64,000 nucleotides of DNA, taken from the NCBI GenBank assembly GCA_025618425.1, contig CM046845.1:3332541-3396540 (forward strand), read 5' to 3'. Positions within the stretch are counted from its first letter, which is position 1, and the number at the start of each line of letters is the position of its first letter. The notes below the pieces were generated by a model. The model made no database searches and was not told the DNA's origin. It was given only the letters and a program-made list of their open reading frames with translations. The stretch comes from Heliocidaris tuberculata (Eukaryota; Echinodermata; Echinoidea; Camarodonta; Echinometridae). A program made the position numbers and the translations under genes. Of the stretch, positions 48,189 to 60,492 are shown piece by piece.

Positions 48189-49138
48189 CATCAACATTAT
48201 AGTTTACACATCATTCCATTTATGGCATTTTGTTGTCATAATTTATATTTGATACAGGTTCATTATAGGAAGGAAAATTACATTTTTCTTGAAAGGTGAG
48301 ATCACGATCTCCAGGCAGATATATTTCTGGAAAGTGGATACGGAAAAGAACTTCTTATAACATGTAGTCGTCTTATGAACTGAGGTATAAAATCGCAGTC
48401 ATGGAAATATACATTGAAACTCATCAATAAAGACTGTAAAACTAACGTGAAAGTCCTATAGAAATGAAAAGTAAAAAATAACCTTATTTGGGTGAAAGCA
48501 CTGTCACACTGAGCGGGGGTAAACAAACCACGGAGGTTGAAAACGACCGCATGCAAATCCATGTTGACTGGGTGTGGTCGAAACAATGGCGAGAACGAAA
48601 GTAGTCCACAGTAATGACAGAGAGTTTATCAAAACCAAAATGTACTATCTAACCATCCAGAGAATATCAAAGTCTTTGAATTGTACATGAAGCCATCCCG
48701 ATGGCTTGAGAAGTCGGTAAGTTTCAATTCAAGTAAAATGGTTATAGGCCTATATAACTGGTTGAGAAATATGAGACTAATAATGAAAGTACATCGTATT
48801 CCTAACTATTTTCTCTACAGACAAATAGAACTGTACAATGTATGACTAGTCAAACGAGAATGATTATTCATTAATTGTTGTCAAGTACGATAGTTTGATA
48901 TGAATTTATTGACATTTAACACCCCAAAGATGTAGTAGCAATAAAGATATGAACACTAACTTCTAATCTTTTGTAAACAGGAAATCATCATACAGAGATA
49001 GGAAATGGGTACTAACTTAAGAGACAAAGGAAGAAAATCAAAGTGCTTTACATGCAAGGGGAAGTGGAATAAAGGAGAAATTAAAGAACAAATGATGAGT
49101 CATTAGATTTTTAAGATTGAGCAGCGCTGAGCTGAGAG

Positions 49139-49180
<42 letters not shown>

Positions 49181-49260
49181 TGGAGGAAGGGATGGAGGGA
49201 TAGACGAGGGGCATAGAAAGAGGGAGAGGGGAGGAGGAGGAGGAGGAGGAGGAGGAGGAG

Positions 49261-49298
<38 letters not shown>

Positions 49299-52127
49299 GA
49301 GGGGGAGAAAGGGATTGAAAAAGACAAGGTGATGATGATGAAGATGTCATATGAACACCGTTACACAGGAAACTGGAAATCCCTGATTCATGTCCAATTA
49401 ATTATCTCACATTCCCAAACCACTTCATGACATTTCAATTTGTCTTCACAGTGCCATAGCAACCAACCATGATATTCCTGATGTCCAAAACTTTAAAACT
49501 TAAAAAATGTGTATAGTTTGAAAGTTTCAGTCATTTCAAATTACGTGGAACAAAATACACCAGTAAATACTTGTAAATCCTGTGTGCAAACCAGAAGCAA
49601 CGTTTGCAGACTTGCAGTGTAGTTCTTGGAAAAGACACAATCTCTCGTCTCTATTAAATTTCCTTATTTTGTTAACCATCATCAAAAGAAAACTTACTTT
49701 AAACAATGCACTGAATGCATCTATATCTTCCTGAATGTTATTCATTAGTCAAGATACAACATGACAGGAAAATAATGTTAGTTTTGTTACCTTATCACTT
49801 TGTCTTTGTAGGAATAGGAGCACACAAACCGATCTCTATTGACAATGTTTTTTTGTTTTTTTTCCGGTTGGTATATAGCCATTGTTATAACGCAATTTGA
49901 ATCTTGCGAGAAACCATTGCAGGAAACGAATTCAGCGTCTTCAAAGACCTCATGCTGCTATGTCGCCTTCTATGTATATTACTGCTTATCCCACCATGAA
50001 CAAAAATACTCCAAATCATGGAAGTTGTCCAAACCAACAATAATTTCAGCCATAGAAAGAAAGCCCTAGCATTGGCCTTTTTGAGTTGATTGAAATTAAA
50101 TATAACTTTGTGGAATAATGTAAACTTTAGATTATCTTATCGTTGTCAGACATCGGGTCCAATTTCCGAGCAGACATCAACATGACAATCAACTCTGCAA
50201 TAACAATGTTATCCTGTCTTCTTTCTTTCACTTTAGTTACTTTAAAAATTCCCACGAAATTCATTGTCGGAAGCGATTTGATTGTTCAGGAGCTGGATAT
50301 TTGGCAAGATTTTTTGGCTAAATCATTTTCAATTTGATCCGTATAATCATGATAGTGTACATTCGATAGTGTCATGTGACTGATCTACATGTATTAGCGG
50401 TATCATGTGACATGTTCAGCACAATATATTCTGTTGTGGGTCATACTGTCAGCTATACATGAGCTATGCAATTATGTGAAGTGAAGGTTTGATCGGCCAA
50501 GAATCTTCTTGCTAATAGAAGGTCTATGAAAGGATGTCGAACCATCTTCAGGATTGTGGGGAGATGGGAAGCACATTGCTTGGAGTCATACGCTCAATAA
50601 GGGGGAACTGCTCCGGTGACCCCTCATCCCCCCCCAAAAAAAAAAAGTGAAAAAAACTAGACAATAACTAGTGTGAGATAATGATTTTGACCCAGAAATG
50701 TTTACATGCTACCAATAAATCCAGAACATTCTCTGTCTCTGATTTGCAGCCCCACAACTCCGTATCGGATGAAGCGGTTAAGTTCAGCTTTGATAGTGTC
50801 GGGCTACTTTGATGGTATACAGCAGAGCAAAACCGAAGTATATTGTCCTGGAATGTATTTCCGACAACAACAAATAGTATTTTAGTATACCCGATGATAT
50901 ATGAAGTTGATAAAGTTGATAGTCTTACTGTGTTCATATGACATGTACCTACTATAAAATGCAATGAATCACGTCGATCGATGTGCGTTCATTTTCCACT
51001 AATGATAACGTATAAATGGAACATGAAATGGGTCAATATCAATACCTTGAACTTGTTCATTTACAGATATCCAATTGGCCTGATATATAAATGTAATGTA
51101 CATGAGTAGGCCTAATTACACCTAATGACAAAGATTAAATACTCTTCAAATTGTGCAGTCTTCACTCGAATTCACTCACAAATTTTTCACCAATAATAAA
51201 ATGCGTACATAATAAAATGAACTTGATACTGGGTTCGAAGTTGTGAGAAAAAAAAATGTATAAAAAGGATTTTTATGATAGATGCTGGTACTGTACATGG
51301 GCCGCGGAACCGGGGGGGGGGGCTGGGGGCTGCAGCCCCCCACTTTTTTTAGTAGACACGTTTCATAAAACCTCGACAAAAAGGTTTGAAAATTGTCATT
51401 AATGAGTGAAATCAAATCAGACCCCCCCCCCCCCACTTTCACACAGCTCCGCGGCCCCTGCTGCTGTAGTGCATGGTACACACTTCTGATTTGTGCATTG
51501 ATAGTTGTATTTTTTAAAAACAATAATGCACTTGGAACACCTCAATTTCAAAGAGGAAGACGAAATTCCGACATGCAGAGGTCCCTTGATACTTTTTTTT
51601 TTGGGGGGGGGAGGCGTAGGGGTAATCGTGTCTGCAATATGTCACGAACGCGTCTGAATCTGTCTCAATCTCGTTTAATGATAATCATTCATAATGATCT
51701 GGACCCCTCAGAAGAACAGTCTCAGGCTGAAGAGGGTGATCCAGCCCATGTGTGGAGAAATAACTAAATAAATAAATAACAATATATAAATTTCATTGCT
51801 ATGGTCCACTGACGAAAGTTCTCTGGTGCAAATTGTGATGTTCATCCTCCCCCTCATAACTGGCACTTCAGCCCCTACTCGACTTCTCTATCGATATATC
51901 TGTACCTAACAATAGAACCACGCTCATTATGTATACCACTGAGCTCTGTTTGACACGGTACACGACGAGAAGGAATTTTCTTTCTATTTTTCATCGATTT
52001 TCAAATTGAAGCCTTTTTACACAAGAACGAGGCTCCAGTATACAACTAATTTTTGCTTGCTTGCACTACGATGGTTTTTCAAAGAGAGAGAGAGAGAGGG
52101 GGGGGGGGGGAGAGGGGAGAGAGGGAG

Positions 52128-52164
<37 letters not shown>

Positions 52165-55100
52165 GGGGGGGGGGGGAGCTCGAAGTTCATAATATTCAGC
52201 GCATGGCATATCATAATCAGGAAAAAATGGGATGTGTTTTTGCGTTCTGGGGCAACACACATTCATACACAAAATATATTTTATCTACAAACCACAACAA
52301 AAACATTTGTATCAATCAAAATACTTGAGGTGGGTTCACTGCTTTTTGCTTGATGTAAAGATAAATGGTTCCCCACATCGTTCAAAGTTTGACATTATCA
52401 AGGACGTTTCCATGTACGTAGTTTTAGTAAATCGATTCTCCTATTTGTCTTAAAATTCTGTCAGACAAAAACAAGTTACATGTATATCATTTCAGTAATT
52501 GTAGACGCATCTAGAATTCGTAAAGGACAATATTCGACTTCTTTATCTTGACATGAGAAAACATTGGCGAAAACTGCTTTTTTAACGAACATTCTTCAAC
52601 ACTTTTCGATGAGTTTCAGACGAGTTAACTACATTATAGGCATATGCAAACAGAAATTTAACAGGGAACTAACTGTTTAAACGGTAACAGTTCTGTGAAT
52701 GTAATAAACAAACAAGCAAACTGCACAAAAACCAAAAAGATAACTAGATTGCAGATTATTGTAATATGCACCAATATCACCAAGCCAAAGAATATACAGA
52801 ATTTTTGAATAAATGTAATTGTCTTTTGTCATATATCTTTAAAACCGTTTTGACAAGCCCGGTTTAGTCTGTCAAAACAGACTTCATGATGACTAAACGG
52901 TAAGATCAAGAAGTTATGACTGATTTATTACGACCCAAATTACTAAAGTGCCCATTAAAACTCAAATTCTCAAGTTGACAGCCAAAAAAGAAAGAAAAAA
53001 GATTATTGTAGAAATTGTTCTTTTTGTATAGATCGAAGCAGAACTTTATCATGTTTACAGCTTATACGGGTCAAAGTCGATGTTCTAGCTTGTATAGGAT
53101 CAGACTACGCTTCATCTACTTTTGGCTGGCGATATTTTTGTGTAGGATAAAGAAGGTTCCACTCAAATGAATTTCAAAAGAAAGTAGGTATGTCGAAATC
53201 CAATGCAAGCAAAATGGTAGAACACTGCAATCTATACATCAATACTGCACGTGTACAACTGTACGTTTATACAAAAATAAAACTACCACATGCCATGAGT
53301 AATTTGCCTATATAATTTTTTATGCGATTACTGCACAATGCGCCATAAATAAAAACAGCCACCAAGACAGCTGTGATTTATTTGATTATAGATTTGCTTT
53401 TATTGAAAGAAATCTAATGATTTATTTGTGAGGTCATCTCAGGGTCATCTTCATAAATAATTCATGCATACAAATTAAGGCATTAGGTATGTGGTACAAA
53501 TGAAGACTTCCCAGTATAAGTAAAATAATATTCAGTATAATTTTGTACACAGCATGTTTTTGACGTGGTGGCATATTAACAGTACATGGTACTCTAATAA
53601 TACAGTTTCTGAACAATATGAATTATCCGGAGTTAATTTTATTATAATCCCCATTGTAATAAGAATTACTTTTTTTTCGAGATGATCTACTTGGAGGAAA
53701 AACACAAAAGAAAAGCAACTGTTGTCCCTTCCCCCAGAGAATGGATCCTACCGCATGCCCCGAGAAATGTACCCCCAGACACACGAATAGGTCTATACTC
53801 TTCCACAGTTCCACAACCATGAAATTTACTCATTATTTATGTCGCCTGCAAAAAGGACATCATCCTTGATTACAAAATAATTACATGTTATTACCAAGGC
53901 TTACATAATAATGCCGCTTTCCCGGAACTTAATATGCCAATAATCTTAATTATGACCCTGATAGATATTCTCTATGCTGTTCCTGATGTAAATAAAATCA
54001 GTCAATAGCATATTTACGCTCAAGTTGAACTATTGAAGTATATTGTCTTTTTTAAATCATACTTTTCGGAAGCTTTGATATCGAAGGCACAAAATTTCTC
54101 TTCCGACAGATGAAAAGGGGTTTTTCATTACAGTTATCACGACTTTAAACGTTCATCAAAGCACTTTTCTGGTCCCGTTTTAACCTTTCATCGTCTTAAG
54201 ATGTACGATGCTAAGGAGAGTAAAAGTAGGGTGGATCTAACGGAAATTCTGAAATCGGGTTAAACAAATCCGATTTGGAGTCGTGATGAAAAGGATGAGT
54301 AGTATCATGACAAACTGATCGATGTACTTTGAGGATAGTCTCATAGAATGCTATCATGGGCACGAGAGAGACTTCTTTTTCAATATCGAACGGTTTATAC
54401 CCAATGTATGCAAATTTTATACCTTTCAAACAAACGTTGTTCTTGACAACCTGAAAGCTTGCCGGAGGCTTGCCGGACATAGCAACAAGTAATGTATTAT
54501 GTATGCAAACTGGATTCCAAGCATTGAGGCTCATTTATAAAAAGCAGGTTAATGGAATAGCTCGTCACTAGGTGCTCAGAGAAGAAATGTGCGTAAATTT
54601 GTATACATTACAGAACCGGTCTTACGAAAAAGCGTGATGAACAAGAATGAATGAAAGAAAACATCATTTAATTAGCTTTCCCTTTTCTTAATATCACTTA
54701 TCAGCTAAAGTACAAGTTTAATAATGTGGAGGAAGGGGTTGCACAGTGTATACATGTATGTTACTCTCAGACTTTAAAAAAAAATGATATAAAAGATAGT
54801 ATTAGACTTTTTCTATTTGGGAATCAATTTTTCTGTTTCTATATGAACTTTTCAATATTAATATTTATTAGACTGTGTCTTTTATTTCATAAGATGTCTC
54901 CTTTTTTTTTACGCCCTGCATTTATCCGTAATTTGGTTTTGACCTGGGCTATATTATGTCTCCTTTAATGTGCAAGTTTGATCAATAAAGTGGTGTTGAA
55001 AAAAAACAACTAGCATATCAATATCAAATCGGCGTTATATATTTGATAGCAAAAAGACCAATATCCTATAATGACTTTATTCAATATCATAAATGTTAAC

Positions 55101-55873
55101 CTCATAAGCCATTGTGACGAACTTCCAGTGCTATCACAAACATTATGTGTGGCACACCTATGTGGACTGCATCCACCTTGCATGCACTTATCCCGGAATA
55201 GCCTCTGATAAACCTTTGGACCGTATATATATATACAGTGTGTCCCAGAAAAAACGAAACCGAGATGTATCGATGAATTATTATATTTTAATCATAATTA
55301 TGATCAATAATCAATACATATTTTTAAAGCTTACACCCTCTTCTTTCATCAGGTACTACTTATATGACACATGCTTCACGCATGAGTGAATGAGAACAAT
55401 ATGAAGCAGGGCTTCCAAAAAGTCCACTGCACAACGATACCTCGAATTCCAAGTAATATATTAGAAAACATTTTTATCATTGCAATATGAAATTAATACT
55501 CCTTAATAGATAATTTTCTTCTCTTAAATATATGACACCTCAATGGATAAAAATGAGCCAGGAATGAGTAAGTTCTGTTTGTTTAAAGTGATGCTTGCCT
55601 TTCAATGATTTATTAAATGAATTCGTTTGTACTCGCTGCCTGCCGTAGCAGTGAACAAAGAAGACAAAAGACTGCATGCGTGGTTGATCGTCAAATATAC
55701 GGAGGGAAAGAATGGAAATGTACATGAGGGATGAAGAGTTTTTAGTGTTCCGAGTGGTGTAGGGGATGGAAGTGGAAATGAGTGAGGGAGGGATAGGTTT
55801 TGATCATGCAAGTTAAACGATTATGCAGTGGTGTTTGCTTAAATCTAACTAAAGATCATTAGAACATACACAA

Positions 55874-55904
<31 letters not shown>

Positions 55905-58900
55905 AACACACATCCACACACGCACAACCACACACACACACACACTCCACACGTAAAGTGGGAGAGGGAAGAGAGGGGGAACTCGAGGGAGTGTAGGGTT
56001 TGAGGTTCCGGGAGAGATTGGCATGATTGGGGGGGGGGGGGGGGAGGTGGTGGTAATAATAGGCAATGAGGATAAGGAGGGTGGGATAGTATTGGTTTCT
56101 ACTCGAAAGCTTTTAGACACCCATGACTTTCTCCGCCTCCATTCATGCGGAAAACCGATGCGGAGTTATGGAACAAAGCATTTTTAAAAATCATCGAAAT
56201 GCAATCAATATTTCAATTCAAGTTATCTCTGTCATCCGTTGGTCATTTTTCAATATTAAGGTGTCAAACGAAAGGGCGGAAAATGAATTTTTTAGACATG
56301 TGATTATCTTTTTAAAATTCAAACATCGTTGGCCAAATGAATTTTTGACATCCCAACTTCACATTGTTATTATTCACTCATGCGTGAAATATGTATCATA
56401 TGAGTGGTATCGCAGGAAAGAAGAGACTCTAAGCTTTACAAATATGTGCCACTTATTAATCATAACTTTGATCAAGATATGATTATACATCGATCAATCT
56501 CGGTTTCGTTTTTTCTGGGACACACTGTATATATATATATATATATACTATTTCAATTTTCAATTGCAAATATGAATTTGAAATGATACTGTTTACATTG
56601 AATAGTGAACAAATGCATTTGCTTTAGCTGAAAATTTTGAAACATGGTTACAACTTATCAGTCAGCCTATACTTATCAAATATCATTATGATCTTGATTA
56701 ATCTAATACAGGCAACTTCGGCACAAAAAGCCACCCATGCACTTTCACAACGAGAAAACGCGAACAGACATGAACATTATTTTATTCAATCAGTCTTAAC
56801 GATACCAAAATCGGCCTCGGTAAAGACCAAGTGGGCGCATTCCACTTTCAGGGTGCGGGGGGGGGGGGGGGGGGGGATACGTTGTTTTGAAGCATGGCAT
56901 AATTTCATTTCATTTCTTTCATTTATTTCCATATTCAAATTCAAAAGATAAAAACAACATGAAAAATACAAGAACAAATGCAAGCATGATAAAAAGATTT
57001 TATGACGACTGACAATAAGGAAAAAAAACAAACAACATGCAGCATATAATATAGCATATAATTGCTGCATTACGGATTAATACCATCATTATATCCATCT
57101 TTTACTTTCTCCATTTATCTATTAATTATTCTTATTCCTTTTTTTTTTTTTGGGGGGGGGGGGGGACTGACATTATACAAAAAAGACGGTCACCGACGGC
57201 CCAGTCAACCCACCCCTACCTCTGGGTACAAAAATGACTGCATTTACTCCGATTCCTACGCAGGCAGATTCATGCACTTTTGCTAGGACGCATCGATAGT
57301 GATAATTTCTCCGCGATTAAATTCACGTCCTTGAATTTGCTACAGAATACAATTAATCTGTCGAGGTAGAATGATAGCCGTGGTGGAACTGAGTGTAATC
57401 TTACATGTTTGGCGATTATTTCACACTGGGCATGGACAGACAAATGGGCAGACCTGATATTATTCACAGAGTAAATAGGCCTATCCATCCATATCCCGTT
57501 TGATAGCCCATGCGTGGAAACAGCTTCTTTTTTTTTTGTTAGAATAAAAATACATATTTTTTCTTTCTTTCAAATCAATAATGCATATAGCTGTATACAC
57601 TGCGCCCTATAACTGAGTATAATTATGAAGCATACTAGAAAACAAAGTCTTTCATGAAAGTTTGCATGATGATGATGGAACACGCTTTAGTTATGCATGG
57701 ACTTTAGAATGAAATTAATTATATCCCCCAACAAATTAGATGAACCAATTACTGCACAATACATTTACAACTCATTGGCGGATTCATCCAGGGGTACCAG
57801 GTAGGGCACAAAAGCAGCGAAAAGTGTGTGTTCAAAACATCTGACAATAAGAAAAAGTGGGGATCATTGGTTCACCGGTACAAATTCTACTTTTCTGACT
57901 CTATACATGCTTATATCTGTTCAGTGACAGCCAATGTATGAATCCTCAAAGCTACTGATAATAATAATACTGCCAGATTATCATACTGGACTTTCACCTT
58001 CATGTATTATTTTCGTATAGGCATAATCATACTTTCAAAACACACACTCCTCCCATATTGGTTGGGAGCAGCACAGGATGGGTGCTGAGTTTCATAAACA
58101 CAGGAAAACCATTTGTATCGGGATTCCCATATTGCATTTCGTCATCCAACAAAGATCCTAAGCCAAAACTTGCTTCCGGATTGTGAAAAACACTTGTTTT
58201 ACTGCAATTGAGACTGCAAGAAAGCCATCTATTTTAAAGGAGAGACACAACAACATTATAAAATAAGAATTTTCAAAATTTAAAAATCATTTCATAAAAG
58301 CTGATATTCTTAGGAAAAAAAACAAAAACTTTACATCACCTGACTCTACCAATACCAGTGTTGATGTGGCATGTGTTATCTTTAAAGCTCATTAGCGACA
58401 ATGGAAAATGGAATAAAAAATATTTGCATACACAAAAAACAGTGTAAAGAAGCGAATCAAGACTTGAATTGAAATATTGAATGACAAGGCATAGCCAAAT
58501 ACTCTTACATCCCTCAGCCAAGTTGGCCAACGATTCTGTACGAGACTTACTCTGTTATCTTAAAAATCAATTGTCTAGGCTAGATTAACCATCACTATAT
58601 GCCAATGATTTAACATTCAGCTATACATAATAATGCATGAGCTGACAACCTGCGAATATCGTCACTGGCAACATCCACAAGGCTCTTCCAGTTCCGTGCA
58701 GGTTCTCATTTAATATCTGATTATAGGCTCACATACAACCCAGGTTTAATTGATCATCATTATCATAGCCCATATATACTGTATACATACAACAGCTAGT
58801 GCATGGCTGTTTGCATAGTAAATTATTACAGCGAACATGCTTTCCCCGATCCAGATAATTATCGATAATGATATGATTCCGTCCACAATATCACTATGGA

Positions 58901-60118
58901 AACAAAAGGAAGCTACAGGGTCGAGTTGAGAGAAAGGGGAAGGAGGTAATCCAGGATTATAATGCACCAAAAAAATTAAATTAATATTACAATGTATATG
59001 ATGCAGGCTGTCCACCGATTCCAGGCACGATAGTCGAACTCTAATGCCCCTTCCAATGAGTCCCATGCAATAAATGATTTGTGAATTCCCTCGGGCATGT
59101 CGGGCCCCTACATTCTTAGAGATTTTTACACCTGATTTCTTTTGGCTCTGATAAAAAGTGGTGATCTCTTTCCATTTTCCTCTCTTTCCCTATTTTTGAA
59201 TATATTTATCATTATATTGTTTTCATGGTTTTATTTTTCAGATATTTTGCCTGTTAAAAAAAAAAAAGTGCCCCCTCTGAATCCGAGGCCACGATCACAC
59301 CAGCATGCATGCAGTACTGACGGAGACGACCGAAAAATCAGAGGAATATAAGACACTATATGGAATAATTAATTCTGCCTTAAGTTCCCTTTAATATCCG
59401 TCTTTAGCTTTATCTATACGTCGGGGAGCAACACCATTTAACCTGTCGATTTCCCTCACAATTCTCCAACATACAAGCCAAAAGGATCACTTGATTACCC
59501 GCTGACATATAACAGGTGCTCTGCTGTAGAAATATCCATGGAGTGTCGGTCGTATAGGATCGGGAGCCCATGTTACCTAACCCGGCCCCGCCCATTTTTT
59601 GATAATAACAGGTAATGCCTGTAATTGAAAACCAATAACAAAATACAGGCCAATAAAAATGTATAAGTAGGCCTCTTGTAAAAATAGATATTGTTGCTGG
59701 TGCGAAGTCCAACAAGAAATAAAAAGCATATCCCACGTTGCATTTCCCAACCAGTACATCATCATACTACAATGTGAGCTTTTCTAGCTACCGGACGATC
59801 GCCACAACTATTCCTGGAATGTGGCTCTCTCTCCCCCTCTCTCATACTCTCCCACTGCTAATTCGACACGCTCCATTCATAACCAAACATCCACAGGTAG
59901 CTGGCCCCAACCTACGCGGGGTACCTTGGCCTGGCACACCCAAGGCTGACCCATGTGTGAGAAAGTTTGGTAGGAAAGCGCAGCTCTCTGCAACGTGTAA
60001 CTCCCTAAACATGACGACTAAAAACACCTTTCGCATTATACTCGATACTCACCTTTCCAAAGCGCGATGGTTGTTTCACATGCAGAAAGCCTTCCTTTGT
60101 CTTTCCACGTCGATTCAT
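39121..60118 (-). CDS. DOK: DOK1/2/3-like docking adaptor (PH + PTB) with a long acidic tail, gene span
   Basis: Four exons on the minus strand, 60118-60053, 42365-42041, 41641-41422 and 40981-39121, join in frame to give 823 residues. DOK proteins are membrane-recruited adaptors: the PH domain binds phosphoinositides, the PTB domain binds NPxpY motifs of receptors, and tail tyrosines usually recruit RasGAP and other SH2 proteins. Seen here: a PH domain at residues 8-115 (EGFLHV, SRFGKAWKRKW, and the C-terminal helix with W105) and an IRS-type PTB at about 131-236. R182 and R205 align with the two arginines that contact phosphotyrosine in DOK1. The tail (247-823) is acidic and repetitive with one Tyr. 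The SRFGKAW start and PTB order fit DOK1/2/3 better than DOK4/5/6 or IRS. Exon 1 was identified by eye from the PH sequence; cDNA would confirm it. Confidence 0.87.
40510..40701 (-). repeat. In-frame 24-bp coding repeat (KTNGDTDV)
   Basis: Eight consecutive 24-bp units in the DOK-like last exon encode KTNGDTDV, with single changes to DADV, DTDI and a degenerate last unit KTNGENKD (residues 298-361). Near-identity at the DNA level points to recent expansion. The unit is 24 bp, so copy number changes keep the frame. Confidence 0.95.
41422..41641 (-). CDS. DOK: DOK-like exon 3: first part of PTB domain
   Basis: This 220-bp exon is bounded by TGTTCCACAG and GTGAGT on the minus strand, phase 1 in and phase 2 out. 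It encodes VIRVSVVPNKDSERLKLSG, NYLAGVSRLQVTLHNV and MEWDLRHMKRFMLP. This follows the DOK PTB pattern (xVxVxxxxxxxxxxLxGxYxLxV, then the SWPYxxLRRYG-like strand). R182 in KRF aligns with one of the two phosphotyrosine-contacting arginines. Confidence 0.92.
42041..42365 (-). CDS. DOK: DOK-like exon 2: most of the PH domain
   Basis: This 325-bp exon lies between TTTGAAG and GTGAGT on the minus strand, phase 0 in and phase 1 out. It encodes AWKRKWVVIRPNATKG, LLELYLEKG, LLEGITQIKRVLSK, RAFEFVKGSGVALTLAG and ETQEWIEIFKKLLLP. The conserved Trp of the PH C-terminal helix is present (EWIEIF). The pattern of a short basic strand, then LLELYLE, then a strand reading out AFEF and LTLAG is typical of DOK PH domains. 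Confidence 0.92.
43137..43664. repeat. 11-bp minisatellite, about 48 units, with a 165-bp higher-order repeat
   Basis: The unit is GTCGGTCTGNN, where the last two or three bases switch between GGT, TGT, GTA, GCT and GTT types. A string of unit types starting GTCGGTCTGTAGTCGGTCTG at 43261 recurs at 43426, exactly 15 units later. Because 11 is not a multiple of 3 and units lack stops, several frames stay open; none is a gene. It lies in DOK intron 1. Confidence 0.9.
45982..46741. mobile_element. 760-bp element with TTAA flanks and G-rich subterminal tracts
   Basis: The element starts CCCTAAAAGGGCCGGG and ends CCCGGCCCTTTTAGGG, a perfect 16-bp inverted repeat. TTAA flanks both sides (45978-45981 and 46742-46745). 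Near the left end lies GGGTGG followed by a 13-G run and GGAATCCATCCCC; near the right end an 18-G run and GGGGGTGGATTCCACCCCC. No transposase frame. TTAA and CCCT ends suggest a piggyBac-type non-autonomous element (inferred). Confidence 0.75.
48121..48182. repeat. (TA)n microsatellite, about 30 units
   Basis: An uninterrupted TATATA run. Open frames across it, reading alternating Ile and Tyr, are artefacts of the repeat. Confidence 0.97.
49140..49300. repeat. GA and GGA compound microsatellite
   Basis: (GA)n at 49141-49173, then a G-rich spacer, (GGA)n from about 49229 and (GA)n to 49294. Purine-only on the plus strand for most of 150 bp. Confidence 0.95.
51298..51462. mobile_element. Small GC-rich inverted-repeat element (GGGCCGCGGA ends)
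   Basis: The left end GGGCCGCGGAACC runs into an 11-G run, GGGGGCTGCAGCCCCCCAC and a T run. The right end has a 13-C run, then CACTTTCACACAGCTCCGCG and GCCCC. The ends pair as GGGGCCGCGGA. It lies in DOK intron 1. A related CTGCAGCCCCCC block appears near 63396. Confidence 0.55.
52080..52178. repeat. GA microsatellite with two G runs
   Basis: (GA)n, a 13-G run at 52098-52110, more GA, then a 12-G run at 52165-52176. All purine on the plus strand. Confidence 0.95.
54395..54620. repeat. Second copy of the interior of the 23856-24205 element
   Basis: Same orientation and near-identical over about 210 bp, from ATGTATGCAAATTTTATAC to TACATTACAGAACCGGT, with a small duplication of GCTTGCCGGA. The terminal arms seen at 23856-24205 are absent here, so this copy is truncated or has diverged ends. 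It lies in DOK intron 1. Confidence 0.75.
55236..56527. mobile_element. Mariner-like non-autonomous element, 1.3 kb
   Basis: The ends are CAGTGTGTCCCAGAAAAAAC and its mirror GTTTTTTCTGGGACACACTG, flanked by TA within TATATA sequence. The inverted repeats continue imperfectly for about 170 bp (left to about 55405, right from about 56350). TA targets and CAGTGTG ends fit Tc1/mariner. No frame inside shows a transposase with a DDE/D core, and the middle holds CT and CA microsatellites, so the copy is not autonomous. Confidence 0.7.
60053..60118 (-). CDS. DOK: DOK-like exon 1: start of PH domain (22 codons)
   Basis: On the minus strand ATG at 60118-60116 opens MNRRGKTKEGFLHVKQPSRF followed by GK, and then GTGAGT. 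The family starts similarly (for example KQGFLYLQQ, then FGKKW in DOK2). The exon ends in phase 0, and the phase-0 acceptor at 42366 continues AWKRKWVVIRP, completing beta strands 1 and 2 of the PH domain. An in-frame TGA lies 11 codons upstream with no Met between, and the -3 base is G, so this ATG is the likely start. Its size explains why a simple ORF search misses it. Confidence 0.85.
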
Positions 60119-60453
60119 TGCAGGACCTTTAAACAGCTCACAGATGAAAAATCAATGTAGATTCCTGAATATTAAATCCCTCTCAGCTCTAAGTATTGTG
60201 ATGTAGCTAAAGCTAAAGCTTTGCTCCAGAACAGTCACAGATGATAATGTTGTTCTCAACGCATTAGGCACTGCACTTGGTGTTTTAAAATGACTTTTTG
60301 AAGGACGGTATGCCCAAATAACGGGAAATTCCTTTTGTAAATGGTAGTTCAAGCCCGTAGTCAGATACACATATATGCTAAAGTAATATTTCCACCAGTA
60401 GTTCCACTTCCACACACATAAATGACGAGTTTAGTGTTATGATGTCGTCTGCA

Positions 60454-60492
60454 GCGAGCTGAAAGCACACAAATACGGACTAGATATATAGT
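60454..60492 (-). promoter_or_regulatory. Candidate TATA box and start site of the DOK-like gene
   Basis: On the minus strand a TATATAT sequence lies at 60490-60484. A TTTCAGCT start-like sequence lies about 30 bases further on, with A at 60460. This spacing is normal for a TATA promoter and would give a 5' UTR of about 340 bases before the ATG at 60118. AT-rich DNA makes chance TATA sequences common, so this is only a candidate. Confidence 0.3.

Larger units (their letters stand above)
42366..60052 (-). other. 17.7-kb first intron of the DOK-like gene
   Basis: The intron lies between the GTGAGT donor at 60052 and the acceptor AG at 42367-42366, phase 0. It holds an 11-bp minisatellite (43137-43664), two inverted-repeat elements with TTAA or TA flanks (45982-46741, 55236-56527), a small GC-rich inverted-repeat element (51298-51462), a repeat shared with the MTSS1 intron (54395-54620), an AT microsatellite (48121-48182), GA microsatellites and many G runs. 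No internal exon or independent gene was recognised. Confidence 0.8.

Noticed and set aside
48058..48252. Ile/Tyr-repeat peptide
   Set aside because: Translation of a pure TA microsatellite.
56123..56482. 119-codon frame inside the mariner-like element as a transposase
   Set aside because: No helix-turn-helix or DDE/D motif can be seen, and its end overlaps the inverted repeat.
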